NCBI RefSeq assembly: GCF_024343575.1
Contig: NZ_RJUA01000121.1
Span: 141,743-205,742 of the forward strand
Length of the DNA: 64,000 nt
Source of the DNA: Lacihabitans sp. LS3-19
GTDB lineage: Bacteria > Bacteroidota > Bacteroidia > Cytophagales > Spirosomataceae
Reading direction: 5' to 3'
Each line of letters starts with the position of its first letter. Position 1 is the first letter of the stretch. The notes below the pieces were generated by a model. It did not search any database, was not told where the DNA came from, and saw only the letters and a program-made list of their open reading frames with translations. This document shows positions 17,336 to 25,669 of the stretch, one piece after another. The position numbers were made by a program, and so were the translations under genes.

Positions 17336-19237
17336 TTAAAATAACATTCTGAATTTTATCGTTTCCTCAATTGCCTTTATGTCTTGGACAAATTCTCGTG
17401 AATAAGATTTCTCTATATCAACAATCACATAACCAAGCGTCTCGTCGGTTTTGAGATATTGACCCGTTACATTTATATTATGTTTGGCAAATACATTGTT
17501 AAGTTTGGCCAAAATACCTGGTACGTTTTTATGCACATGAAGCATTCTATGAGAATTTTTAAGCAATGGTAAGGTTAATTCAGGGAAGTTTACGCTTCCA
17601 GTAGTGCTTCCATTATTTATATATTCTAATAGCCTTTCAGGAACATAAGTGCCAATGCCTTGTTGTGCCTCTTCGGTACTACCACCTATATGTGGGGTAA
17701 GGATAACATTACTCAATCCCATCAATTCAGAGACAAAAGGGTCACTGTTGGTTTTTGGTTCTTCAGGGAATACATCTACCCCAGCTCCATGAATTTTGCC
17801 GCTTTTCAATGCATTCACTAAGGCAGGTATTTCAACAACCGAACCTCTGGCCAAATTCATAAAAATAACGCCATCTTTCATTTGACTAAATTCTTTTTCT
17901 CCTATCAGGTTGGTGTTTTCTTTTCTGCCATCTATATGAAGCGAAACCACGTCAGCTACTCTGAAAACTTCCTCCATGGTACGGCATTTTTTTGCATTTC
18001 CGATTGGCATTTTATCTACTAAGTCATAAAAATAGATTTCCATACCTAATGCTTCTCCAATAACAGAAAGCTGCGTTCCAATATGTCCATAGCCTATCAT
18101 ACCCAGTTTTTTACCTCTTACCTCAAAACTATGGTTGGCGGACTTATCCCAAACGCCTTCGTGCATTGAAGTACTCTTAGGAAATACCTTTCTGATCAAC
18201 ATTATCATTTCTCCTATCACCAATTCAACTACCGAACGAGTGTTACTGTAAGGAGCATTGAAGATAGCGATACCTTTTTCACTAGCTGTTTTTATGTCGA
18301 TTTGGTTGGTTCCAATACAGAAAGCACCAATCGCCATCAATTTCTCTGCATTTTCTAAAACCTTTTTTGTTAAGTTCGTTTTAGAACGAATACCTATTAT
18401 CGAAACATCTTTGATTTTTTCTATAAGCTCATCTTCGTCCATAGCTCCTTTATGGAACTCCACATCAAAGCCTTGGCTTTCGAATGCCTCAACAGCTGCT
18501 GGGTGAACGTTTTCGAGTAAAAGAACTTTGATTAAACTTTTCGGATAAGATTGGCCTCTTGGTAGTTGGTTATAGAAAAGAAACTCGTCCAAAGATTTTA
18601 TAGAAAAATCAGCTACATCTGTTACTTTTTTACGTTCTACATTCTCTATGAATGCATAAAACCTATCTGCTAAGCCACTTTGTTTGATTTCAAAATCTGT
18701 AAATCCATCGCCAATTACAGATACGTGTGCATCTAGATTAAGTGATTTTACAAGTTTTATTTTTCCACCAGTATTTGCTAGAACGTTGTCATTGTCTATT
18801 CCAATAATGTCCCCTTGCTCATTGTAAACGAAGGTATTGGCATAAACATTTTCAGGTTTTAAGCCTAAAATAGTAGTTATTGGCAAAATAAAGTCTTTGA
18901 AACCGCTAGAAATCACCAAGATTTGGTCGGCATATTCCGAGAGGAACTTCTTATTTCTTTCGAAAGACTCTGAAATGTTTTCTTTTAAGAACAAAACCAG
19001 CTCATCTACATGTTTTTTATTAGCACTCAAAAGAGCTAGCCTTTGATTGAGAGCTTCCGAAAAAGAAAGTTCTCCATTCATACCTAAATCGGTCAAGTCT
19101 TTGATTTTCTGAACAATTTGCTCTCCTTCTGGGCTATTCGAAAGAGCAATAGCAGCCAACTGATCTAAACCTTCAACTTTGGTAATAGTACTATCGAAAT
19201 CAATGATAAAAATTTTCTGTTCTTTAATAGCAGTCAC
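17336..19237 (-). CDS. serA: Fused phosphoserine phosphatase / phosphoglycerate dehydrogenase / ACT protein
   Basis: One polypeptide carries two steps of serine synthesis. The N-terminal 220 residues are a HAD phosphatase like SerB: the nucleophile motif DFDSTIT, the VISSGF motif II, and VIGDGFTDFE motif IV. A D-isomer-specific dehydrogenase like SerA follows: the NAD-binding LGMIGYGHIGTQL, the catalytic region NLARGSVVEIPAL, and the catalytic His in LTPHIGGSTEEAQ. The last 80 residues (HRMLHVHKNVPGILAKLNN onwards) are an ACT regulatory domain that probably senses serine. The frame extends to a TTG at 19273, but a -7 box lies at 19262-19269, so the GTG at 19237 is my preferred start (633 residues). 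SerC is not in the window. Confidence 0.92.
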   Translation of the reverse strand: MTAIKEQKIFIIDFDSTITKVEGLDQLAAIALSNSPEGEQIVQKIKDLTDLGMNGELSFSEALNQRLALLSANKKHVDELVLFLKENISESFERNKKFLSEYADQILVISSGFKDFILPITTILGLKPENVYANTFVYNEQGDIIGIDNDNVLANTGGKIKLVKSLNLDAHVSVIGDGFTDFEIKQSGLADRFYAFIENVERKKVTDVADFSIKSLDEFLFYNQLPRGQSYPKSLIKVLLLENVHPAAVEAFESQGFDVEFHKGAMDEDELIEKIKDVSIIGIRSKTNLTKKVLENAEKLMAIGAFCIGTNQIDIKTASEKGIAIFNAPYSNTRSVVELVIGEMIMLIRKVFPKSTSMHEGVWDKSANHSFEVRGKKLGMIGYGHIGTQLSVIGEALGMEIYFYDLVDKMPIGNAKKCRTMEEVFRVADVVSLHIDGRKENTNLIGEKEFSQMKDGVIFMNLARGSVVEIPALVNALKSGKIHGAGVDVFPEEPKTNSDPFVSELMGLSNVILTPHIGGSTEEAQQGIGTYVPERLLEYINNGSTTGSVNFPELTLPLLKNSHRMLHVHKNVPGILAKLNNVFAKHNINVTGQYLKTDETLGYVIVDIEKSYSREFVQDIKAIEETIKFRMLF

Positions 19238-19261
19238 AATCTGTTTTGTTTTTTGTAGTCG

Positions 19262-19269
19262 CAAATTTA
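19262..19269 (-). promoter_or_regulatory. -7 promoter element of the serB-serA fusion
   Basis: TAAATTTG on the minus strand matches TAnnTTTG and is 25 bases before the GTG at 19237. The apparent TTG start at 19273 lies upstream of it and would not be transcribed from this promoter. Confidence 0.5.
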
Positions 19270-19393
19270 ACAATTTGGCTTTTGGTTTTATTTCAAACTA
19301 TTCGAAAAGTATTTTTTTTTATGTAAATAGTGCAATAAAATTTTGCATATGTTCGATAAAAGCAATTTTTTGTTGGTAGATTTTAGAATAAAC

Positions 19394-19424
19394 AAAAAAA
19401 AGCACAAGATAACCTCGTGCTTTT
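19394..19424 (-). terminator. Terminator after the DUF2853 gene
   Basis: AAAAGCAC (19398-19405) pairs with GTGCTTTT (19417-19424), and a run of T follows on the minus strand (complement of 19394-19400). It lies 28 bases after the DUF2853 stop. Confidence 0.8.
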
Positions 19425-19451
19425 CTGATATTTCTAATACAAGAATAAGTC

Positions 19452-19790
19452 TTATAAAAACATACTTTCTTTGCCGAATTTTTTAGCTAACAAAGCATAT
19501 ACTACTGCTCTTTGTTTATTTCTATTACTTGTTCCCAATTGAATCATCACTTCTTCTATCGCCGCATCTAATGCTGGGCTATCAGCCAATCCCAATTTTT
19601 TAATTAGGAAATTGTTCTTAACAGTTGCTTTTTCTTTGTCGTCAGATCCTGAAACCTTAGAGGAGTCAGCATTATAAATAGATGGACCTAAGCCTTTGGC
19701 TACACCAATTAATAAAGCCTCGTCTAGTCCTAAGCCCAATTCGCTGCTTTGGCTTTTGTAAAGCTCAACACATTCGTTAAATTTACTCAT
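19452..19790 (-). CDS. DUF2853 family protein
   Basis: This 112-residue cytosolic protein matches my recollection of the DUF2853 family, small acidic helical proteins of unknown function. Features are MSKFNECVELYKSQ at the start, VAKGLGPSIYNADSSKVSG in the middle, and KQRAVVYALLAKKFGKE at the end. No signal peptide, no membrane segment. It is flanked by its own terminator and probably stands alone. Confidence 0.8.
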   Translation of the reverse strand: MSKFNECVELYKSQSSELGLGLDEALLIGVAKGLGPSIYNADSSKVSGSDDKEKATVKNNFLIKKLGLADSPALDAAIEEVMIQLGTSNRNKQRAVVYALLAKKFGKESMFL

Positions 19791-19870
19791 TACATATAAA
19801 AATTAAGGGGGTTTGAAAAATTGTTTTTAAAGATAGTTTTATTTATTTTTTATTCAAAATATTTTCAATT

Positions 19871-20704
19871 TTATTCTACTTTACTTTTGTACCTAAAGTA
19901 TTTTGGGGAGTTCAATTTTGCCTGTAACCCAAATACCAAAGAAACGGATTTTGAGAAATTTCCAAAACTGTCATAATTCCCATTTATATAATTCAATTGG
20001 AAGTTATTTTTCTGGTTTTGAGAACTTTTTACAATCCCTTTAAAGTATAGACTCAGTTCAAACCTTTCGGTCACTTTTCCCCTTAATTCTGTCAAGAATT
20101 CAAAAGTAACCGGAAATTTAGATTTATAAATTTCATAATCCAAAGTGTTGAAATCCTCAGGACTTGGATTTCTTTTTTTTGTAAACTCAAGTGTTCCATT
20201 TTCAGAACCAATTTTAGGTTTATTGACTAGATAGTAGGCACCTATTCCGACATTGATAAATGCATTTCGGCTTACTCTGTCCAATGTTACGATTTTTTTC
20301 TTGACTCTTAAAGGTATAAAATATTGTTTTTCCTCATTTATGAAACTCAAAGACCCGTTTCCAATTTTGGTAAATCGGGTGGTTAGATTATTGTACATTT
20401 CTGAAACTCCAATTTCATAGTGCCAATTCTCGTTTCTGTTTTGGCCGAATGTAATCTCCCAAAGTCCATTAATAGGGGAATTAGCAACTATTTCAGTTGG
20501 CGATATTGCTGTTGAGCCTGGATAAGATTTTTTAAATCCTCCAGAAACTGCAAAAAAGTAGGAAATCGAAAAGGAATTTAAATTCGGTAAGTTTATAATT
20601 TCATGGTTCAGTTTTCTTTGGGTAAGTAATTGGTAATACGGCGTTTCTTGAGCAATTATAATTTGTGGAAAGATTAAAAAAACAAGAAATATTTTAAAAT
20701 ACAT
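19871..20704 (-). CDS. Putative outer membrane beta-barrel protein, function unknown
   Basis: This protein of 277 residues, from the preferred ATG at 20704, begins with a signal peptide (MYFKIFLVFLIFPQIIIAQ). It is beta-rich, with aromatic-alternating strands such as NENWHYEIGVSEMYN and RFELSLYFKGIVK, and late in the chain SKSVSLVFGLQAKLN. These are features of porin-like Bacteroidota outer membrane proteins. I do not recognise a specific family. The frame can be extended to an ATG at 20752, but that would bury the signal peptide. Confidence 0.65.
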   Translation of the reverse strand: MYFKIFLVFLIFPQIIIAQETPYYQLLTQRKLNHEIINLPNLNSFSISYFFAVSGGFKKSYPGSTAISPTEIVANSPINGLWEITFGQNRNENWHYEIGVSEMYNNLTTRFTKIGNGSLSFINEEKQYFIPLRVKKKIVTLDRVSRNAFINVGIGAYYLVNKPKIGSENGTLEFTKKRNPSPEDFNTLDYEIYKSKFPVTFEFLTELRGKVTERFELSLYFKGIVKSSQNQKNNFQLNYINGNYDSFGNFSKSVSLVFGLQAKLNSPKYFRYKSKVE

Positions 20705-20778
20705 TGTTTTAACTATGTTCAAAAATAAGATTTTATCCGAAAGAAAGAGCATAAACGAAAATTAGCAATTTATTTCTT

Positions 20779-20808
20779 TTGGACAAATAGAAATATCTAT
20801 TATTTTTG
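20779..20808 (+). promoter_or_regulatory. Complete promoter of a small membrane protein gene
   Basis: TTG (20779-20781) and TATTTTTG (20801-20808) are 19 bases apart, an excellent fit to the Bacteroidota -33/-7 pattern. The ATG at 20827 is 18 bases after the -7 element. Confidence 0.7.
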
Positions 20809-20826
20809 TCAAAAAAAAGAAAAGAT

Positions 20827-20997
20827 ATGTCGCAAGAAATAAGCAAAGTTCCTTCCTGGTTAATGATATTGGTTTATGTTGTTATTTTAGCAATTTTTGG
20901 TTTTTGTACAGACTTATTCACGTTTATTGTTGGTGCATTGATTACCACCTTGGTTTTTGCTTCTGGATACGATCAAACTCATTCTCATGATCATTGA
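20827..20997 (+). CDS. Small inner membrane protein with His-rich tail
   Basis: This 56-residue protein has two adjacent hydrophobic segments (WLMILVYVVILAIFGF and FTFIVGALITTLVFASGY) and ends YDQTHSHDH. The start is the ATG at 20827; an upstream TTG at 20806 is within the -7 box. The gene has its own promoter and its own terminator. I do not recognise the family. The His/Asp tail could bind metal, but this is speculation. Confidence 0.65.
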   Translation: MSQEISKVPSWLMILVYVVILAIFGFCTDLFTFIVGALITTLVFASGYDQTHSHDH

Positions 20998-21010
20998 TTA
21001 AATTTAATCA
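20995..21010. repeat. 16-bp perfect palindrome overlapping a stop codon
   Basis: TGATTAAATTTAATCA is a perfect palindrome beginning at the TGA stop of the small membrane protein gene. It is AT-rich and could be by chance or a protein-binding site. Confidence 0.5.
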
Positions 21011-21017
21011 GATATAT

Positions 21018-21053
21018 AAGCTTGTATTTTGAAAAGAATGCAAGCTTTTTTTT
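21018..21053 (+). terminator. Terminator after the small membrane protein gene
   Basis: AAGCTTG (21018-21024) pairs with CAAGCTT (21041-21047), the inner ATT/AAT pairs extend the stem, and a T-run follows to 21053. Confidence 0.88.
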
Positions 21054-21141
21054 GTCTTTAAAGGACTTGAGTTGTTTGCTGTTTGGGTTTTTGCTAATTT
21101 AGTTTTTTAAAAAACTTATAAAATATTCATCAAAATATTCC

Positions 21142-22494
21142 ATGAAAAAATTACTCTTTCTCTTTTTTGTTTGTCAGTATGCTTTTGCTCAAAATTCTGA
21201 TTCCGTTTTTGTTTCAAAAATCTACAGTGAAATATTGAGCAATGGAAAAGCTTACGATAACTTAAGGTTTTTGTGCAAGAATATAGGCCCTCGATTATCT
21301 GGTTCTATTGGTGCTCAGAAAGCAGTAGAATATACCCAAAAGTTAATGGCATCTTATGGTTTTGATAGGGTGTACTTGCAGGATGTAATGGTGCCGCATT
21401 GGGAGCGAGGTGCTAAGGAAGAAGCATACTATTTGTTAAATGGAAAAAAAATAAAAGTTGAAATAGCAGCTCTAGGGGGATCTGTTGCCACAGGCCCAAA
21501 TGGTCTCTCGGCAGAAGTGGTAGAGTTTAGGGATTTTAATGAGTTAAAAGAAGCGGGTATTGAAAAAGTAAAAGGGAAAATAGTGTTTTTTAATAGGCCT
21601 ATGGATCCTACTAAAGTAAATACATTTGCTGCATATGGAGGAGCTGTTGATCAACGTGGAGCTGGGGCATCTCAGGCAGCTCAATACGGTGCTATTGGTG
21701 TGATCGTTAGGTCTATGAATTTACGTTCAGATGATTTTCCACATACTGGAGGTATGCGTTATTCAGGAGGGAATATGATTCCTGCAGCGGCTATTTCAAC
21801 AAATGGAGCAGATGCTTTAAGCTTGGCAATAAAATCTAATAATAATTTGAAATTTTATTTTAAGCAAAACTGTAAAACACTTGAAGATGCACCATCTTAT
21901 AATGTTATAGGTGAAATAAAAGGGTCTGAATCACCAGATGAAATTATTGTTGTAGGTGGACATTTAGACTCTTGGGATTTGGCAGAAGGAGCCCACGACG
22001 ATGGAACAGGGTGTATGCAGTCTATTGAAGTTTTGAGAGTGTTAAAAGCTCTTGGCTACAAACCTAAGAAAACAATTAGGGCTGTGATGTTTATGAATGA
22101 AGAGAATGGATTAAGAGGCGGCACAAAATATGCAGATGAAGCAGTGAAAAATAAAGAAAAACATGTGTTTGCTTTAGAGTCTGATTCGGGTGGTTTTACT
22201 CCTCGGGGCTTTGGAATAGTAGGAGAGGAAGGCGATATTTCTAAAATCGAAAAGTTTAAAGAATTATTTGTTCCATATAGTATTCATGAAATCGGAAAAG
22301 GAAGTGGTGGAGCCGATATAGGCCCATTAGCCAAAACAGGAACGGTACTGCTGGGCTTTAAGCCGGATTCTCAAAGGTATTTTGACTACCATCACGCAAG
22401 TACTGATACATTTGAGTCTGTTAATAAACGTGAACTCGAACTTGGTGCTGCTGCAATGGCTTCAATGGTGTATTTATTAGATAACCAGAAATAA
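21142..22494 (+). CDS. Secreted M28 family zinc aminopeptidase/carboxypeptidase
   Basis: This is a 450-residue secreted dizinc peptidase. A signal peptide (MKKLLFLFFVCQYAFA) is followed by the catalytic domain with an inserted PA domain (about 110-250). The metal-binding residues are in the canonical order: His in VVGGHLDSWD, Asp in AHDDGTGC, Glu pair in MFMNEENG, Asp in LESDSGG, and His in DYHHASTD. The protein resembles the plasma glutamate carboxypeptidase (carboxypeptidase Q) branch. It probably trims exogenous peptides in the periplasm or outside (inference). Confidence 0.9.
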   Translation: MKKLLFLFFVCQYAFAQNSDSVFVSKIYSEILSNGKAYDNLRFLCKNIGPRLSGSIGAQKAVEYTQKLMASYGFDRVYLQDVMVPHWERGAKEEAYYLLNGKKIKVEIAALGGSVATGPNGLSAEVVEFRDFNELKEAGIEKVKGKIVFFNRPMDPTKVNTFAAYGGAVDQRGAGASQAAQYGAIGVIVRSMNLRSDDFPHTGGMRYSGGNMIPAAAISTNGADALSLAIKSNNNLKFYFKQNCKTLEDAPSYNVIGEIKGSESPDEIIVVGGHLDSWDLAEGAHDDGTGCMQSIEVLRVLKALGYKPKKTIRAVMFMNEENGLRGGTKYADEAVKNKEKHVFALESDSGGFTPRGFGIVGEEGDISKIEKFKELFVPYSIHEIGKGSGGADIGPLAKTGTVLLGFKPDSQRYFDYHHASTDTFESVNKRELELGAAAMASMVYLLDNQK

Positions 22495-22611
22495 GGTTCT
22501 GTTTTTCAAAAAGCTTAAATTCAGCATTTAAATAGTACAAAATCAATGTAAATATTTTGATTAGATGCCTTAAGTTTATTTATTTGTCTATTCCTTAAAA
22601 AAATAAAAATT

Positions 22612-24375
22612 ATGTTGAAAAAACTCAAACTAGATGCAACCGCTGAAAAAAATATAAAGATTTGGTTAAAAGGTCGTTACGATCAAGATGTAAAAGACGA
22701 AATAAATGCATTGATAGAATCAGAAAATGTTACGCAACTAACGGATTCTTTCTACAAAAACTTGGAGTTTGGTACAGGAGGTATGCGTGGAGAACTTGGA
22801 GTAGGTTCCAATAGAATGAATAAGTATACTGTTGGTGCAGCTACGCAAGGTTTGGCTAACTACCTGAATAAATGTTTTGTAGGAGAGCCAATTAAAGTGG
22901 CAATAGCTTTTGATAGTAGAAATTTCTCGCCAGAATTTGGTCAAATCGCTGCTAACATTTTATCAGCTAATGGCATTACGGTTTATTTGTATAAAGAACT
23001 TAGACCTACCCCTCAGTTGTCATTTACAGTTCGTGAACTCGGTTGTCAGTCAGGGATCGTAATTACAGCTTCTCATAATCCAAAAGAATATAACGGCTAC
23101 AAAGTATATTGGAATGATGGCTCCCAAGTTGTTGCTCCTCATGACAAAAACATTGTGGCAGAGGTAAATGCAATCACTAACGTAAAAGATATCAAGTTTA
23201 AAGGCGTAAAAAAACGCATAAAAATGATAGGTGAAGTATTGGATAAAAAATACTTGAAGGCCGTTAAAAGTATTGCGGTTTCACCGAGGATTATTAAAAA
23301 AGAGAAAGATTTAAAAATAGTTTTTAGTTCTATTCATGGCACTGGTATCACAATGGTACCTCCAGCTTTGGCACAATTGGGTTTTGAGAATGTTACAATT
23401 GTAAAAGAACAAGCTACGCCCGATGGTAATTTTCCAACGGTAATTTACCCAAATCCTGAGGAAAAAGAGGCAATGAGCATGGCATTAAATAAAGCCAAAG
23501 AAATAGATGCAGATCTTGTAATAGCTACTGACCCAGATGCTGATAGAGTAGGAATGGGTGTTAAAAATCCGGAAGGCGAATGGCAACTATTAAATGGAAA
23601 TCAAGCGGCAAGTTTGATAATTTATTATTTATTAAAAGCTTGGAAGTCGGCAGGTAAACTCACTGGCAATGAGTTTGTATGTAAAACCATTGTGACAACT
23701 GACTTGATTGATGCCATGGCAGAAAAAGCTGGAGTCCATTGTTATAATACCCTTACAGGTTTTAAATATATTGCTCAGGTCATTAGGGAATTAGAAGGAA
23801 AGCAAACATTTATTGGCGGAGGAGAGGAAAGTTATGGATATTTAATTGGGGATAAAGTTAGAGACAAAGATGCAATAGCAAGTTGTGCTATGATAGCCGA
23901 GCTTACCGCTTATGCAAAACACAAAGGAATCAGTCTATTTGATTTCTTGGCAGATATGTATAAAACTTTTGGGTTTTATTATGAAGGCTTAATTTCAGTA
24001 ACTAAAAAAGGAAAAACAGGTGCTGAAGAAATTCAACAAATGATGACCGATTTTAGAACAAATCCTCCTAAAAGCCTTGCTGGTTCTAAAGTTATAAGAA
24101 TGGATGACCTTGGTGCTTTGACAAGAACTGATATGAAAACAGGAGCTGTAACAGTAATAGAGTCTGGTAAAATGGGCATGGGGTCTTCAAATGTATTACA
24201 GTTTTTTACAGAAGATGGTACAAAGTTTACCTGCCGACCATCTGGTACTGAACCCAAAATAAAGTTTTATATTGGTGTGAAAGATAAACTTAAAAACAAA
24301 AGCGAGTTTAACGAAACATTGGAAAAACTAAAGTTAAAAGCATCTAAAATTGGCGAAGAGCTAAATTTGAATTGA
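22612..24375 (+). CDS. Phosphoglucomutase / phosphomannomutase
   Basis: This 587-residue enzyme is an alpha-D-phosphohexomutase. It contains the phosphoserine loop TASHNP (Ser154), the Mg-binding loop DPDADR at 307-312, the sugar-binding GGGEESYGY, and the phosphate-binding loop RPSGTEPKIKFYI near the end. The long form with an N-terminal extension is the PgmB/PGM2-like type. The substrate is probably glucose phosphate, but mannose phosphate cannot be excluded. Its stop overlaps the TTG start of a histidine kinase gene, so the two are co-transcribed. Confidence 0.92.
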   Translation: MLKKLKLDATAEKNIKIWLKGRYDQDVKDEINALIESENVTQLTDSFYKNLEFGTGGMRGELGVGSNRMNKYTVGAATQGLANYLNKCFVGEPIKVAIAFDSRNFSPEFGQIAANILSANGITVYLYKELRPTPQLSFTVRELGCQSGIVITASHNPKEYNGYKVYWNDGSQVVAPHDKNIVAEVNAITNVKDIKFKGVKKRIKMIGEVLDKKYLKAVKSIAVSPRIIKKEKDLKIVFSSIHGTGITMVPPALAQLGFENVTIVKEQATPDGNFPTVIYPNPEEKEAMSMALNKAKEIDADLVIATDPDADRVGMGVKNPEGEWQLLNGNQAASLIIYYLLKAWKSAGKLTGNEFVCKTIVTTDLIDAMAEKAGVHCYNTLTGFKYIAQVIRELEGKQTFIGGGEESYGYLIGDKVRDKDAIASCAMIAELTAYAKHKGISLFDFLADMYKTFGFYYEGLISVTKKGKTGAEEIQQMMTDFRTNPPKSLAGSKVIRMDDLGALTRTDMKTGAVTVIESGKMGMGSSNVLQFFTEDGTKFTCRPSGTEPKIKFYIGVKDKLKNKSEFNETLEKLKLKASKIGEELNLN

Positions 24376-25550
24376 AAACTTGGCAGTTAAAATCATGTTT
24401 GCTGAATATTTTGTTAATATTCAGTGTAAAAGCTTTTTGCGAAAAGCAAACTGTGGTAGAGCTGCCCAAAATACAATTGTTGAATATAGAAACTTCAGGA
24501 AAGGACAATCCTGTTAAGGGTGTTTATAAAATGGAATACTTTGAAGAAACAGTCAAAGTGTATTTTAGAAAGCCTATAATTAAGGGTGATTCTGTGTCAG
24601 GAGTGTTTTATAGAAAAGAAAAAGTGAATTTATTCAATGAGGTAAAAAATGATTGGATCAAAATAAATGGCAATAGTTTTAAAATCACCGAATTAAATTC
24701 AGGTGAATATGTGGTTTACGTCAAATACCAAACAATGTCTGGTAAAACATCTCCAGAGATAAGTTTTATTTTAAATATTCAGAAACCATGGTGGCGAACC
24801 TGGTGGTTTTGGGGTGCTAGTTTTATCTCATTATTTGGTTTGTTTTATGGAAGGGAGCGTTTCTTGAAATTTTGGGCAGATGAAGAGCAGAGACATACAA
24901 AAAAAATTGTTGAATTAGAGTTAAGGACACTTCAACTTCAAATGAACCCCCATTTTATTTTTAATGCTCTAAATTCTATTCAGTCTTATGTAATGACTCA
25001 CGATGCTCTAACGGCCAATAATTACCTTTCTAAATTTGCACAATTGATAAGGATGTTTTTAGACTCTTCTCGGAGTAAATATATTTCGCTTCAAGAAGAA
25101 ATAAGAATGCTTAACTTATATGTGGAGATGGAAAGTTTGAGGTTTGAAGATAAATTTTCCTGCGAAATAATTGTTGACAATGACGTAAATAAATATATTG
25201 AGATTCCAACAATGATACTACAGCCTTTTGTAGAAAATGCTATTAATCATGGGCTTAGGTATAAAAAAGTTAAGGGCTTTTTGAAAATTCACTTTTTTTA
25301 TTCCAAACAATATCTTATTTGTAGATTAGAAGATAATGGTGTAGGTAGAAGGATCGCAAAAGAGATTCAATCTAAGTCTCGGAAAGGTTATAAATCCCAA
25401 GGTTTAAAAATAACGGCTGAGAGATTAGTTACTTATAATAAAATAAATGAAACCAATATTGCTTTTTCTATCAATGATTTAATGTCATCTGATATATCAG
25501 ATGATGAAGATATTGGTACTTTAGTCGAGGTGAAATTCCCCATAAACTAA
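24372..25550 (+). CDS. Membrane-bound LytS-type sensor histidine kinase
   Basis: This 392-residue kinase starts at a TTG that overlaps the phosphoglucomutase stop as TTGA. It has a signal-like N-terminus, a Y_Y_Y-type periplasmic domain (about 45-137) and one membrane helix beginning WWRTWWFWGASFISLFGL. The cytosolic part is a His_kinase domain with the phospho-acceptor motif LQMNPHFIFNALNSIQSY (His194) and a HATPase domain with LQPFVENAINHGLRY and DNGVG. Such kinases usually partner a LytTR regulator; the only one nearby is at 29685, beyond a second, paralogous kinase gene. Confidence 0.85.
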   Translation: MKTWQLKSCLLNILLIFSVKAFCEKQTVVELPKIQLLNIETSGKDNPVKGVYKMEYFEETVKVYFRKPIIKGDSVSGVFYRKEKVNLFNEVKNDWIKINGNSFKITELNSGEYVVYVKYQTMSGKTSPEISFILNIQKPWWRTWWFWGASFISLFGLFYGRERFLKFWADEEQRHTKKIVELELRTLQLQMNPHFIFNALNSIQSYVMTHDALTANNYLSKFAQLIRMFLDSSRSKYISLQEEIRMLNLYVEMESLRFEDKFSCEIIVDNDVNKYIEIPTMILQPFVENAINHGLRYKKVKGFLKIHFFYSKQYLICRLEDNGVGRRIAKEIQSKSRKGYKSQGLKITAERLVTYNKINETNIAFSINDLMSSDISDDEDIGTLVEVKFPIN

Positions 25551-25669
25551 TTCCAATAGGAAGTTTTTTTATGAGCAAATAAATTATTTGTTTCGTTTTT
25601 GTTATTTTTTCTTTTTCATAATAAGCAGATCGTTTATTCGAAATCTACATTAATTTAAATAACACAATA

